From NCBI GenBank assembly GCA_905183005.1, contig CAJJDO010000166.1, positions 147,504-211,503 of the forward strand: a stretch of 64,000 nucleotides of DNA. The letters are read 5' to 3'. Position 1 is the first letter of the stretch. Every line of letters begins with the position of its first letter. The translations under genes were made by a program, and so were the position numbers. Source of the stretch: Paramecium pentaurelia (Eukaryota; Ciliophora; Oligohymenophorea; Peniculida; Parameciidae). The notes below the pieces were generated by a model. It did not search any database and was not told the DNA's origin. It saw nothing but the letters and a program-made list of their open reading frames with translations. This document shows, piece after piece, positions 48,606 through 59,117 of this stretch.

Positions 48606-48994
48606 TCAAACAGCGAAAAAGCTCCTTGCCACATACTCTACAGCATCATTGACAGTTCTAAAACACTCTACATCAGTATCTGGGAATTCTATTTCAAACT
48701 CTCTTTCTACTTCTACCATAACCTTTATATTATATATTCATATTATCTTACTTCTACATAAGCCATATCTGACAAACCAATATCAGTCCATGTAGATTAT
48801 AAGGTGATTGCTGAAGGATTCTTTACATCGTCATGTAAACTAATAACTTTTATCATTCGACGAGCAACAGCTTCTGGATTCACATAATAACCTGATTTTT
48901 CATTTCTCAAAACCATTGGTTGTTCATTTGATGTAAAGAATTTAGGTACTTAGCTGAATTATTTGTTAAATATTTGCACAAGTCTTCTATTCAT
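48606..48994 (-). CDS. Mitochondrial acyl-carrier-protein-like protein lacking the DSL serine
   Basis: Acyl carrier proteins hold a phosphopantetheine arm on a serine in a DSL motif; the mitochondrial form is also a complex I and Fe-S assembly subunit. One 29-nt intron (plus coordinates 48723-48751) gives exactly 120 codons. An Arg/Phe/Gln-rich N-terminus (MNRRLVQIFNKQFSQV) looks like a mitochondrial presequence. The C-terminal half matches the ACP fold: WTDIGLSDMAYVEV, MVEVEREFEIEFPD and TVNDAVEYV. Aligned without gaps, the attachment serine position holds Asp (LSDM instead of LDSL). It is therefore probably a structural ACP-like subunit that cannot be pantetheinylated at the usual site. Confidence 0.75.
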
Positions 48995-49011
48995 ATCTTT
49001 AAATAATTAAA

Positions 49012-49789
49012 ATGTCTTAAAATATATTAAAAGACATACTTAAGCTGGTATGAGTAAAATACCACCTTTATAAGTTAGAAGGACCATCCTCAGATACTTT
49101 CGAAGATCTAGATTCCTAGCTTCTGTTCATCAAAGATGCCATACTCCAAAATTTACAGAATCAAGATTATCATGAACTTGAGAAACAAGTATAGAAGTAT
49201 GAGAGTGAAATAAGAAAACATATAAGAGTATAATAATAATTATTATTATTAGACTGAGTAATAAATTAAACTATATTGTGAATAGCTCTAACAATAATTA
49301 GAATAATTTCAATAAAATAATATTAACAAGAACATGATTAATGTATGAGTTCTATTTATTTATTAGTAATTGAAGAAAGAAATTATAATATTATAAGAGT
49401 AAAACAAACATTTAATAGAAGAGAATACATTTCTAAAGAAGAAAATACAAGAAACAAATGATTTTTAACATCAAACTATCTCAAGCAAATAACCTCTTAA
49501 ATTAGTTGATTTTATTCGGAAACAAAAACTGCCCTATGATAAGGAAACATATCTAAGTAATACTATTGACACTTGCTCGATTTATAAGAAAGATTAAAAT
49601 AGATAAAATTCAAAGACCATCTCATAACAAATCACTGAATAGAATTAAGATCATTGTAAGCAATTCATTAATAATTTCAATATTATTTGTAACAAATAAA
49701 AAATTACCTGTAATGTTAATAGGAAGAAGAAGAGTATTAGTGAATATAAACAAATTAAAAATAAGCTAGAGTTATCTTCTATTAATTGA
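49012..49789 (+). CDS. Coiled-coil protein, 233 aa
   Basis: Introns at 49048-49074 (27 nt), 49228-49252 (25 nt) and 49343-49366 (24 nt) give exactly 234 codons. It begins with an acidic helix (SSDTFEDLDSQLLFIKDAIL), then a long coiled coil rich in Gln/Glu/Lys, and ends with a basic region containing three cysteines. No known domain. It starts 18 bp from the divergent ACP-like gene, so the two promoters overlap. Confidence 0.75.
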
Positions 49790-50124
49790 ATTACATACTA
49801 AATTTATGTTTTCATAATTTTTAAATTATAAAATAATTATTATTATTTCTTACCTTCATATTAGGTAATTGTAATATTTTAATAAAAAGCAAGAATTAAT
49901 TATTTTTATAATTATTTAATTAAAAGTGATTGGTTTACGTTGATTCACCATTATATTATGTTTAAATAATGTAAAAGGTCTTTAAATATAAACAAAATCT
50001 AATCTTGAAATATTTTAATGTTTATATTATAACCAAAGATGAATCATATTTTAATTTAAAAACCTAGATTTGATTTTAAAATATTATTATAAATATTAAT
50101 AAAAGAAAAGATTCCACCTTAAAT
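49790..50124. other. Intergenic spacer, 335 bp
   Basis: Very AT-rich with TGA in all frames; no gene or RNA recognised. Confidence 0.5.
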
Positions 50125-50855
50125 ATGGTTAAATCACAAGAATGTTCATCCTAGCTTAAGCAGACCAAAAAATATCAAAAAATTGATAGAGACTAGCGTA
50201 AAATAGTCTTAGAGTTATTAATAAAAGAAAAATTATCACTTTAAGAGGTATTCACCATATTCACTAAATTACTTATCTATATACCACTATATATTGTGTA
50301 TTTCACAATTCCTTTCTAGGTAGCCAACAGACTTCATTTAAAGTATTGTACAGTCAGAACAATTCAAAAAGCATTTGAATAGGATGGTCGTATAGGAAAG
50401 AAGGAAACAAGAAAAAAGAAGCTCAAAGTATAGAGTATTGTGAAAGTTTCAGTCTTGAATCCCTTCACTCTTCAAGTTCAACCATTGTGTGTTCAATCTG
50501 ATACTACTTAAGTAATATATATATATGAGAAGTCTAGATTTATGTTGATAAGCAGCCATCTCTAATGGATCAATTAAATTTGGCTAATGAATAGAAATAA
50601 CTCATATCATCCTAATATCAATAGCTGACCTAGGCTCTAACTTCAGAAATTAAAAATGCAAGTATAGTCCAACAATCACTCCTACAAAACCTATTGCTAT
50701 CCTCTTAGATAGTGTTCAAATAGATTCTAGACTTTAAACCTCAAATTTAAGTTAAAAAGGAATTCGATTCAGTATCCACAACTCCCTACCCTTTTTAACA
50801 AATCTCACAATACCCTTAATTTTACCCTGTACCTCACTCTTTTCTTAGAACTTGA
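50125..50855 (+). CDS. Putative helix-turn-helix DNA-binding protein, 210 aa (or 234)
   Basis: The N-terminal third reads as an HTH or transposase/winged-helix type DNA-binding region: RKIVLELLIKEKLSLQE joined to VANRLHLKYCTVRTIQKAF, then a basic run GRIGKKETRKKKLK. The two halves are separated by 72 nt (50248-50319) that start GTATTC and end TTCTAG. It is a multiple of three and has no TGA, so it could be an intron or an in-frame insertion of 24 hydrophobic residues. Splicing gives the better HTH. A second intron, 50512-50537 (26 nt), is required. The C-terminal half is Gln/Ser/Pro-rich and disordered. A regulatory role is plausible, but the family is not identified. Confidence 0.65.
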
Positions 50856-51123
50856 TGACATATTATTTATGCATTTCTGATCTCAATCTCCAATTAAAAA
50901 TTCTTAAAATTCTAATGTTCTTAGAATTCTCTTTTTTTAACTATCGATCCTGTTTATAGATAATATATATTATTTATATAAACTTTATAGTTTGTTGATT
51001 ATTGATATTTCTCAAAGGTTTTGATTTTATTCAAAATAGTGTATTTTCATCACAAAATAATACTTACATAATAAATATATTATTTTAAATTTATATACAT
51101 ATAATAAAACAAAGGCTTTTATT

Positions 51124-51178
51124 GTTCAGATTTCTTAATTCCAATAATTCTGGAGTTCTTAAGACAATCGTCATACTA
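51124..51178 (-). promoter_or_regulatory. SECIS-like hairpin downstream of a TGA-containing gene
   Basis: Read on the minus strand it has the eukaryotic SECIS layout: ATGA (51174-51171), ten bases CGATTGTCTT, then unpaired AAG. A second small stem (AACTCC with GGAATT) follows, then AAGAAATC and TGAA (51128-51125). GATT-TCTT pairs with AAGAAATC over 8 bp with one bulged G, bringing ATGA and TGAA opposite each other as the non-Watson-Crick quartet. The AA sits at the start of the apical part. The helix is shorter than usual and the region is AT-rich, so chance is possible. It lies 61 nt after the first TGA of the gene. Confidence 0.4.
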
Positions 51179-51228
51179 GTAACTTGTGTTAGCTACTATA
51201 AAATCCTTTGTTTTTTGTAAATTGTAGC

Positions 51229-51547
51229 TCAACCTCAACTCTTACAATCAGCTCCTCCTCCAAGACCTCTGAAAATCTTTGGTTTAGTTCCTTCTTTTCC
51301 ATTATCATCATCATCTTCATCCTTTGGTTTTCTCTTGAATGGCATCTCTATTAAATAATTAATTGCAATCGTTACTTTCATCAATAATATATTTCAATTC
51401 TTCTTTGGTATATTTATTGGATTCCTTCTTCATACCAATGAGAGTAAATAGGAAGAGAATAATCGCAAAATATAGAGTTCGTATAATACTCCAGGTAGAA
51501 TCAATGGCTTTTACAACCGAGCTTCTATTAGAAGCCAATTAAACCAT
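51229..51547 (-). CDS. Small single-pass membrane protein, candidate selenoprotein (SelK/SelS-like layout)
   Basis: With one 28-nt intron (plus coordinates 51348-51375) the frame from ATG 51547 reaches TGA at 51235-51237 after 94 residues. The terminal codons are TGT AAG AGT TGA GGT TGA. If the first TGA is selenocysteine the protein ends Cys-Lys-Ser-Sec-Gly, a CxxU redox motif, at 96 residues. The architecture fits SelK/SelS membrane selenoproteins: a short N-terminus, one transmembrane helix (about residues 19-41, TWSIIRTLYFAIILFLF), a charged disordered stretch (KPKDEDDDDNGKEG), a Gly-rich segment (RGLGGGADC) and Sec next to the last residue. A SECIS-like hairpin lies just downstream. Conservatively it is a 94-aa membrane protein ending in DCKS. 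Confidence 0.7.
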
Positions 51548-51584
51548 TTAAATATTAATATAAAAAGTAATATATTTATAATAA

Positions 51585-52744
51585 TCAATGTTGGGTTGTT
51601 AACATATCTGATAATTGAAATTTACTAAATTTCTTTAAATTTTCCAGATTTGGATATTGTTTATCAAATCCTTTAGCTAAATTCAATAATTTATTGGCTG
51701 AATCCATTGCATCAGAGTTGTCCATTTTTAAAGTTGAAACTATTAATGGTATTACTATTTCAGATGAAAGTGATTAATCAATTTACTCTACAATTTTGGT
51801 GGTCACAATCAAAGCAGCACATGCAAATTATACATATGTATGATTATTGGCAAATTCATAATCATAAAGTGCCTAGAATAATATAATTTAATTTACCAAT
51901 TTAGCAAGATATAATGTTATTTAATATAACTATTGATTCATATTTAATATAGATAGAACCATTGTAATAACATCTAAAACAGTTATACCAATAAAACTAA
52001 AATCTAAAGTAGTTAATATTTATGTTTCTTTCTCTTTTATTTCATCCTTGGTTAGTTTTTTGTGTGCAATCTTCTCATGTACAATTTATAATTTAACTGG
52101 ATAGATTTCCTCAAATTTACAAGCCATAAACATTGTAGTCACACCAATTAAATGTAAATCTTGAGGTATATGTTTTTATGTTGTTTTAGATAGATAAGAA
52201 TCCATCAATCTAACAGCTAAAAAGAATGTTTAATCTTTGCATTTGTATGAAGTCAGTACTTCAACCATCCAATCAACCATTTTTGCTCTAAGATTAGAAC
52301 TTACTGTATGATTGGATAAAAAGTTTTTTGGAGTTTAATTCTATATTTGTTAATTTTATAAATATTTACATTCAATTCTAAGTAATAATCAAGAATAGGT
52401 TCTGAATAATTGTTGATTAATTTACACAATTCATTTGATTATGTTTCTACTTATTTTGGTTTTATAGGTGATTATTTTTATGGAGAAGAAGTTGTTAAAG
52501 TTTTTATTTTTGATTCTGGTTTACAGAAAACAAGTGGACGAGATGAAATAGAAGTATAATTATTTTTAAGTTCCATACTCTTAAATTCATTTTCTTTTAG
52601 ATATATTATTAATTCATTACTTTTATTTCCACCAATCAATGATAGTGAGACTAATGAAGTTAGTGATTTATTCTAATGTCTAGGGTTATTAGACACCTCA
52701 GCTTAATTCTCCTTTTCGAATATCTTTTTGGACATGTCTTTCAT
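51585..52744 (-). CDS. Cyclin (B/A-type cyclin box), 376 aa
   Basis: Cyclins activate cyclin-dependent kinases. One 29-nt intron (plus coordinates 52341-52369) gives exactly 377 codons. About 140 N-terminal residues are disordered, Ser/Lys-rich, with SP/TP-like sites (TTSSPQKQSPIKP). The cyclin box starts at RAKMVDWMVEVLTSYKCKDQ and continues through TFFLAVRLMDSYL, TMFMACKFEEIYP and the paired ETQILTTLDF helix. A second cyclin fold follows (LYLAKLVNQ, FACAALIVTTK). The MRxxLxDWxxEV-like motif supports the A/B group. I see no clear destruction box. It ends 37 bp before the start of the small membrane protein gene. Confidence 0.9.
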
Positions 52745-52894
52745 TATCTTAACAGTTAAATTTTATTAATAAAGTAAAAAAATATTTATTTATTATTTTC
52801 TTTATCTTTGTACAACCCCCTTCTAAATTTGGGTATATAAAGAAAGAGAATTTAGACCATTTTTATCAAAAAACCCCCATTTAGGTTATAAAAA

Positions 52895-53361
52895 TCATAC
52901 TGTTAATTTTCTGTACCTTTAAGCTCCGCATTCAGCACAATGAATTTTATAGTATTAATTAATCTTTTCACATTTTTAGCACTACCATTCAAACTCAAAT
53001 AAATCATATTTTTTTTGTTCTTTTAATTTAATTGTTTTTTACATGTTTCTTTTGTAATTTATTTCAAAATGGGTTCCATAGATGGTAATTTATCAAATGA
53101 GAACTTATTATTGCCATTATCTTTTTTCTCTCCAGAAGATTTATTAGATCTATCTGATATTGGTGGAATATCACCATTGCTCTCTGTCAAGAATAAAGCT
53201 GATTTGAATCCCTTATTTTCATTTTCTTTATAATTTTTCTATGAATGACATCTATTGCATGTATCTCTAAATGCAAAATTCATATTATTGCAACTACTAC
53301 ATATCCAATCTCCCTACCGCTGTCTATGATTTATTTTATTTTTCCCTTTCTACAATGCCAT
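52895..53361 (-). CDS. Protein with two RanBP2-type zinc fingers, 147 aa
   Basis: One 23-nt intron (plus coordinates 53020-53042) gives exactly 148 codons. The N-terminal finger is GDWICSSCNNMNFAFRDTCNRC, a full W-x-C-x2-C-x10-C-x2-C with the typical N and R residues (quoted here as pattern; positions 17-38). The C-terminal finger (FEWQCQKCEKINQYYKIHC and ECGA) becomes visible only after splicing, which confirms the intron. The linker is Ser/Asn/Lys-rich. Such fingers bind single-stranded RNA or ubiquitin; which one applies cannot be read from sequence. Confidence 0.85.
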
Positions 53362-53390
53362 TATATTTATTATAATAATTAATAACAAAA

Positions 53391-54907
53391 TCAATCTTCT
53401 TCTGATAATTTAACTACAACATATGATGATGAACTAGAAGCATTCAAATGTAAATATTTGAAAACATACAATGGGATTATTGCAAACATAAAGAAATAAA
53501 ACAACAAAAATGCTACACTCTCCATCTATAAACAATCAAATTAATTATTTACTAAAAAGAATGAAGCTCCCCATTCATACATTCTACTATTCAAAGCTAT
53601 TGATTCAACATTCAAAGCAAAAATCCATCCAGGTATTGTAAATAGATTTGCTACTATTATTCTTAAGATTCTTTTTCTCTTATCTCCTTTATACCATTCA
53701 AGTGAATTTATGTGTCTAAAACAATGTGAAACTCCAAATAAGGCACCAATCAAAGCAAATATCACACTCGTTTTTTAGAATGTAAAATGTGGTCCCATTA
53801 ACAATTATGCTGGTATTTTCATTGCATTAATATCTGTCATATAGAGACAATTCATAAAATTATTTGCCCATTCAATATTAACCAATTCATATTCATTTGA
53901 TATTAACATTGCTGCTATTGTTTCTGTTATCAATAAGAAAAATGATATATAAAACACATATCGTTTTGAATCCTAATATTATTGATTATATTATATTACA
54001 ATATTCATTATAGTAGAATGCTTAATTATATTATTGATCTAATTCTCAAAAGTTACATAAAATGCATAAAATACAAAGCAATAAATCAAACCCAAAATCA
54101 TATTTATCAAATATTATAAAGCCATTAAAAATAACAATATAGAATACAGAAAAACAAATAGTGATATGCATAATTGAACTATTTTTACTTTTCTATCTAT
54201 TTTCTAATCATAAGTCTTAAATGATCTAGTATGATTCTTAGTCTTATAACAATATACGGTATAAAATAAAGTGAATGTCAATTAACAAACAAACGATGAT
54301 GGATTTCCATAACTTGGTATACAAAGGGAAGTCACTAACTTATTATTATAAATAATGATACTTTCTCATAAACCCAAAATGGTCTAGGATCTGAATATAT
54401 CAATTATAAGAATGCTACAATAAACACACTCAAATAAGATGTATATAATATTTTTACAGCAATTAATGCATCGAATCCAACATATAAAGTAATAAAGTAA
54501 TTTGTAAAGATCATTATAGATATTCCATTCCTATGGACACTTCCTGCCATATCAAATAAAAAATTATCATTAAAATAATCCATTTCATCAAACTCAGTTA
54601 ATTTTGATTTTCTCAAATTGAATAAACTCTAGAAGTCACTTAAAAGTTCATTTTCAACTCCTACAATAATGGAATATAAAATTCTTTCTAATATTATAAA
54701 TAAAGTGATTATGAATAGAATTGTAAACTATCTAATTAATCTCTTTTTATTTCTCTCAAGATGATCATCATTAATCTTCTTTTATTTAATTTTGTCCTCA
54801 ATACTTAAATTAGTTAATGTTCTAACTTCTTCCTGCTCATTCTAAACTGCTTATTCTTCTTTTAATTCAGACTCCTTATTTTCACTCTATATATTAAGTG
54901 GATTCAT
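53391..54907 (-). CDS. Multi-pass membrane protein, PAP2-fold with degenerate active site, 488 aa
   Basis: Introns (plus coordinates 53526-53552, 54339-54361) give exactly 489 codons. An acidic cytosolic N-terminus of about 55 residues is followed by roughly eight hydrophobic helices. IYSDPRPFW (170-177) and PSYGNPSS (189-196) match the PAP2 lipid-phosphatase motifs KX6RP and PSGH in ciliate-type form, but the PSGH histidine is Phe. In the region expected to hold SRX5H (FLMALQYLINMILG) both the Arg and the His are absent. It is most likely a non-catalytic PAP2-fold protein in an internal membrane. The C-terminus is short and acidic (LSEED). Confidence 0.7.
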
Positions 54908-55195
54908 ATTAATTAGACTATTTAATTATTTTTAATATATATTATAAACATACATTTGAGAAAATATTCATATCATTTTTAGGAATGCAAATTTTATATT
55001 TATGTCAAATTCCTTTTTAGAATATCTCTTCAAATAAGTAAAGAATGAAGATAATGCTAAAACAACAATAAAATAATTTATAGTAATAATTAAATCGATA
55101 GTTAAATATCATAACTTAATTATTTTATTTCATAGCTTTTGGATACAGAAGTCAACCTTTTTGAATTAGAAAAATCATTATAATTATGAAGAACG

Positions 55196-58100
55196 TGTTT
55201 AAAATACCAGGATCAGTTACTACTTGTCTTTATTTTAGTAGTTGTTTATAAGTTTTCATCACTTTGGACAAAGGTTGGATGAAAAAAATATGATGTTTGG
55301 TAAGATAATATTCTAATGTTACTGACCGTTATCAGATTAAGTTTGTCATGATCTTAAATCCACTTATAGATTCTTTAACTCTTCAAGGCTGGAGCTCCAT
55401 AAATTGATTAAGCAGCATGTAGTAGTTTGAATATTGTCCAAATATCAAAGATAACAATTTATTATTATGTGGTTATACGTGGGAGTAATAAATCGTTCAT
55501 GTAGATCATGTGCTTAATTCTTAAGTAACTATACAACATCATCATGCACTACTCAATTATAACAGAATATCCAAATTTTATCTGATGAAGCATGTAGGTT
55601 AGCATAAACTAATTGTTATTCACTTATACCTGTTTGTGCATACACTTAAGTTAATTCAATATCAAAAGTTTGTGAATGATAATGGTGTAAATTAATGTCA
55701 GGCGATACTATATTTAGTTGATAGAATAGTTGTTAAAATTAAATACTTAACCGGATGCAAAACTTGTAATCATTAAAATCTCTTAACATTTGCACGAAAA
55801 TGTGAAAAAGTATCAGATTTAACTTGTCTAAAGTTATCAACTGCTTACATAGACTAAAAAATTGAATCGACTTTGTCTACAACTAAAAAATAAGACATAT
55901 GTTTGGGATTGAAGATTATTCCTGATTTAACTAAAATTGCTACACGAGCAGTAGTCTATAAGAAACGTATGTTTATTTCAGGTAGTTCATGTGATACCAT
56001 TTCAGCTTATCCAGATATTTATCCAGCTGAAAGTTTAGCAGAATGAGATGTTTATATTATGATGCTACTGTTATAATTGGTTCTTGTCCTACAAAATTCC
56101 AACTAAATTAAAATAGATTCTTAAAAATCTCAAAATTGTAGGAGTATCAAAGTAGCCAATGATTATTGTAGCTAAGCAAGTGATAAAGCTAAATGTGTAT
56201 TAGCTGCTAATGCAAATTGCGCTGCTATTACAATACCTACACAGATAGTTGGGATAGCTAAAATACTACAAGTTTAGATGCATTAAAATCTTCTTATTAT
56301 TTAGCCCAATCATACAAAGATAGAAGTAAATTCTGTAAATATACAGCTGAAAATTACACAAAAGTTTATAGTGATGCAACATGTAACATGTACATATCTC
56401 CCTTCACCTACTAGTCAAGGAGATTTCGATAATTACATATATGGTAGTATCAACTATAATACTTAATATACAGCTTTCCCAACCACTAATGATGCAGGTA
56501 AATAAACATATTGTTTAAGTAAAATTAACATGTTTGAAATATAAAATGTGTTCACAGCTGCTGATGTAGAGACTTTGAATGTTAAGATATATAAAATCCT
56601 ATATCTTAAAATTTAGGAGAACCAGGAAAGCCATGTATTTACCTCAAAGGAAAATTGTATAATCAGGATATAGCATGTACATAAATTTATCACTGCTTAA
56701 AGTGGAAATGAGAAGGTTTATTGTGATCAAGTCACAGCTGCAATTATATGCACGTACAAATAAAAAATGTTATGACAATATTATAGCAAAAACAGATTCT
56801 GAATGTGATAATTATTATTCCAAATACAGAACTATGCAAATCTTACAGAGGAACTAAATACATGTGAATTATTGAAAAAATAAATTGGACTAGATACTTA
56901 TAAGAATCCCACTGCACTGCATTCAAGGGATATTAAGCAGCTTTTGCTGAATTCAAGGGATCTTCTAAAAGATATAAAGTTGGAATACAGCATCTGCATT
57001 GGCTCCATCAAATTGTGATAAGAAGAAGTGCAGTGATATATCAGATAAGAGAAGAATGCACATAGTCTAATAAATTTCCAGCTGCTAGTGGATTATGTTC
57101 TACTTTTAATACTACTAATTACTCATAATGTAAAAATTCTAAAGTAAATGACAAGTTCTGTGTTTAGTAAGAATTTAATTCAACTTATAAAATATCAACT
57201 ATCAACAATAAATTCAGATACTTAATGTTACAACTTTTTTGAAAATTGTACTACTTAAGGAGCTAGTTGTATAACTATTTCAACAAGTTCATCAAGCAAG
57301 ACTCAATCAGTCTGCTTGGCTAACTCAACACATAAAGATGGAGTAGGTAGATTCGCTTGGAATGAAGCAACAAATAAATGCAGAGATAGAGTTTGCAGTG
57401 ATAAAAATGGCTTAACTGTTTATAAATGTAATCCTTTCCTTTCTGGATGTAAAAAAAATGGATCAGGTTGTGTTGCTGAAGCCTCATGAACTGAATTCAC
57501 CAATAAATAATTCTGTAAAATCCAACGCTGGGCCATGCCTTTGGGTTAATAGATAATGTTATCATTATGACGTATGTAAAGATGAAGTGAAAAAGACACA
57601 TCTTGAATGCTAAGCTTTTTACTATTATGAGCAACTTAGGGAGATGCATGCACTCCAATTACATCAGGTGCCACAACTGAATTAAAGGCCTCTTGTGTTG
57701 TTGGAACTGATGGAGCTTATAGATGGTTACCTATTGGAAAATGTTAGAAATTCGGATAGTACCAAAATTGAGCAAAAAAAGGGTATAAATGACTAATGCA
57801 AGCTTATCTCTGTCATAGGAGGATCATGCACAACTGATAAAACCAAATTCATTCCATAATCGACTTGCTCAAGCTATATTGAAGCTGGATATTTCAATGG
57901 AAATGCGGGAAAATGTTTATTCTCATTACCAGTTAGAACTACTACAGGAAATAAATCCTGTAAAATGGAGCAAATATATCCCTAAGGCTACTTGCTCATT
58001 TTATATGCTATTACTGCCTGTAATGGAATGTGGAATTGAAAATAATCTACTGTTTGTGCTTTCACTCCTTATTGAACTCATAAAGTGAATAAAATTTGCA

Positions 58101-58340
58101 AGAATTTCTCAGAATGCGCTGAAGCAAGGAAAGATAAGCTAGCTTTTAAAACTAATCCAACATGCAAATGGACTGAAAACTTAACAGGAACATCTTGTGA
58201 ACTAATTGTCAACCAATTCCAAGCTTTGATGGAACTTCATATACTGTTTGTGTACTTTAAATTGGAATATATTCTGCTGCTTACCCAGGAACAATGACAC
58301 ATTTCAAAATGTGTCCATCCAAAAAATTTAAATTGCAGAA
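55196..58340 (+). pseudogene. Decayed surface-antigen pseudogene
   Basis: Cysteine-rich antigen sequence in pieces, broken by frameshifts and in-frame TGA. Segments are collinear with the intact antigen at 7.9-15.5 kb. Near 55.4 kb, CPNIKDNN and LLCGYTWG match its CTNIQDNN and LLCGYTMG. Near 56.6 kb, EPGKPCIYL matches APGKPCIYL. Near 58.1 kb, KICKNFSECAEA and NPTCKWTENLTG match GICKTFSACSDA and NPSCKWSENEIG. One long piece (57240-57490) ends at a premature TGA in AEAS. It is only about 3.1 kb against 7.6 kb, so much of the gene is deleted. The start is approximate, and the 288 bp before it is plain AT-rich spacer. Confidence 0.85.
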
Positions 58341-59117
58341 ATAATGGAACAACTTATACCTTGTCAGTTATTTCACTAGGTTTTTTCGATTTATGGCTTG
58401 ATTTTCATCTTCATATCATAAATTAAATATTTAAATCATATAGAGGGGAAAATAATAGTATTTCTAATTTATTTTCATAAGGTTTTGCCAACAATAAAGA
58501 CTTTTCTTTAGAAAAAATAATATTTAATATCTCAGTTTTATGTTGAGATAACTAAAAATTACTCAGTACTTAAAAGGAAAATAATTTTTAGGGAATATTT
58601 TAGTTCAATCATTAAAAAATAAACTCTTTTTTTACTTATCCATATTCCATTTGTTTACTAGCATATTCATACTAAACGAAGATGGATTACATAAGAAAAT
58701 ACAATAATTAGTGAGCTAAATTTCTCAGATTTTGAAACCTTCTCCTACAAAAGAAAAAACTTGATATGGATTTACTGTCAATTCTTATTAAAAGTATTAA
58801 GAATAGCTAAAATACAGGAGAACTTTGGTCTAGGGAAAATAATAAAAAAATGTAAAAAATAAGAGAATTAATTATTTATATGTTATATTACAAAAAATAT
58901 TATTATGAATTGTTATAAAATTATTTTAGTATTAATAATAGTAAGTTTATAAACATTAAATTTAATTAAATAAATACCTAAACAAAATATTCCCTCAATT
59001 GGGATGGAACTCAAGGTTTGTTTTTATTTTTCATTTTGTGGTGGTTCCTTTAAGATGGGAAGGTTTATAAACATGTTTATACCGGTGTTGATTTAGTATT
59101 TAAATTTTTTACAAAAA
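58341..59117. other. Intergenic region, 0.78 kb
   Basis: Follows the antigen pseudogene. Its first part may be the decayed 3' end (a degenerate FFDLWLDF-like tail). Near 58905 there is an ATG with a signal-peptide-like start (MNCYKIILVLIIVSLQTLN). In another frame after a possible intron comes a short stretch NWDGTQ / DGKVYKHVYTGVDL. This may be a remnant of a small secreted-protein gene, but I cannot build a convincing model. Confidence 0.35.
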
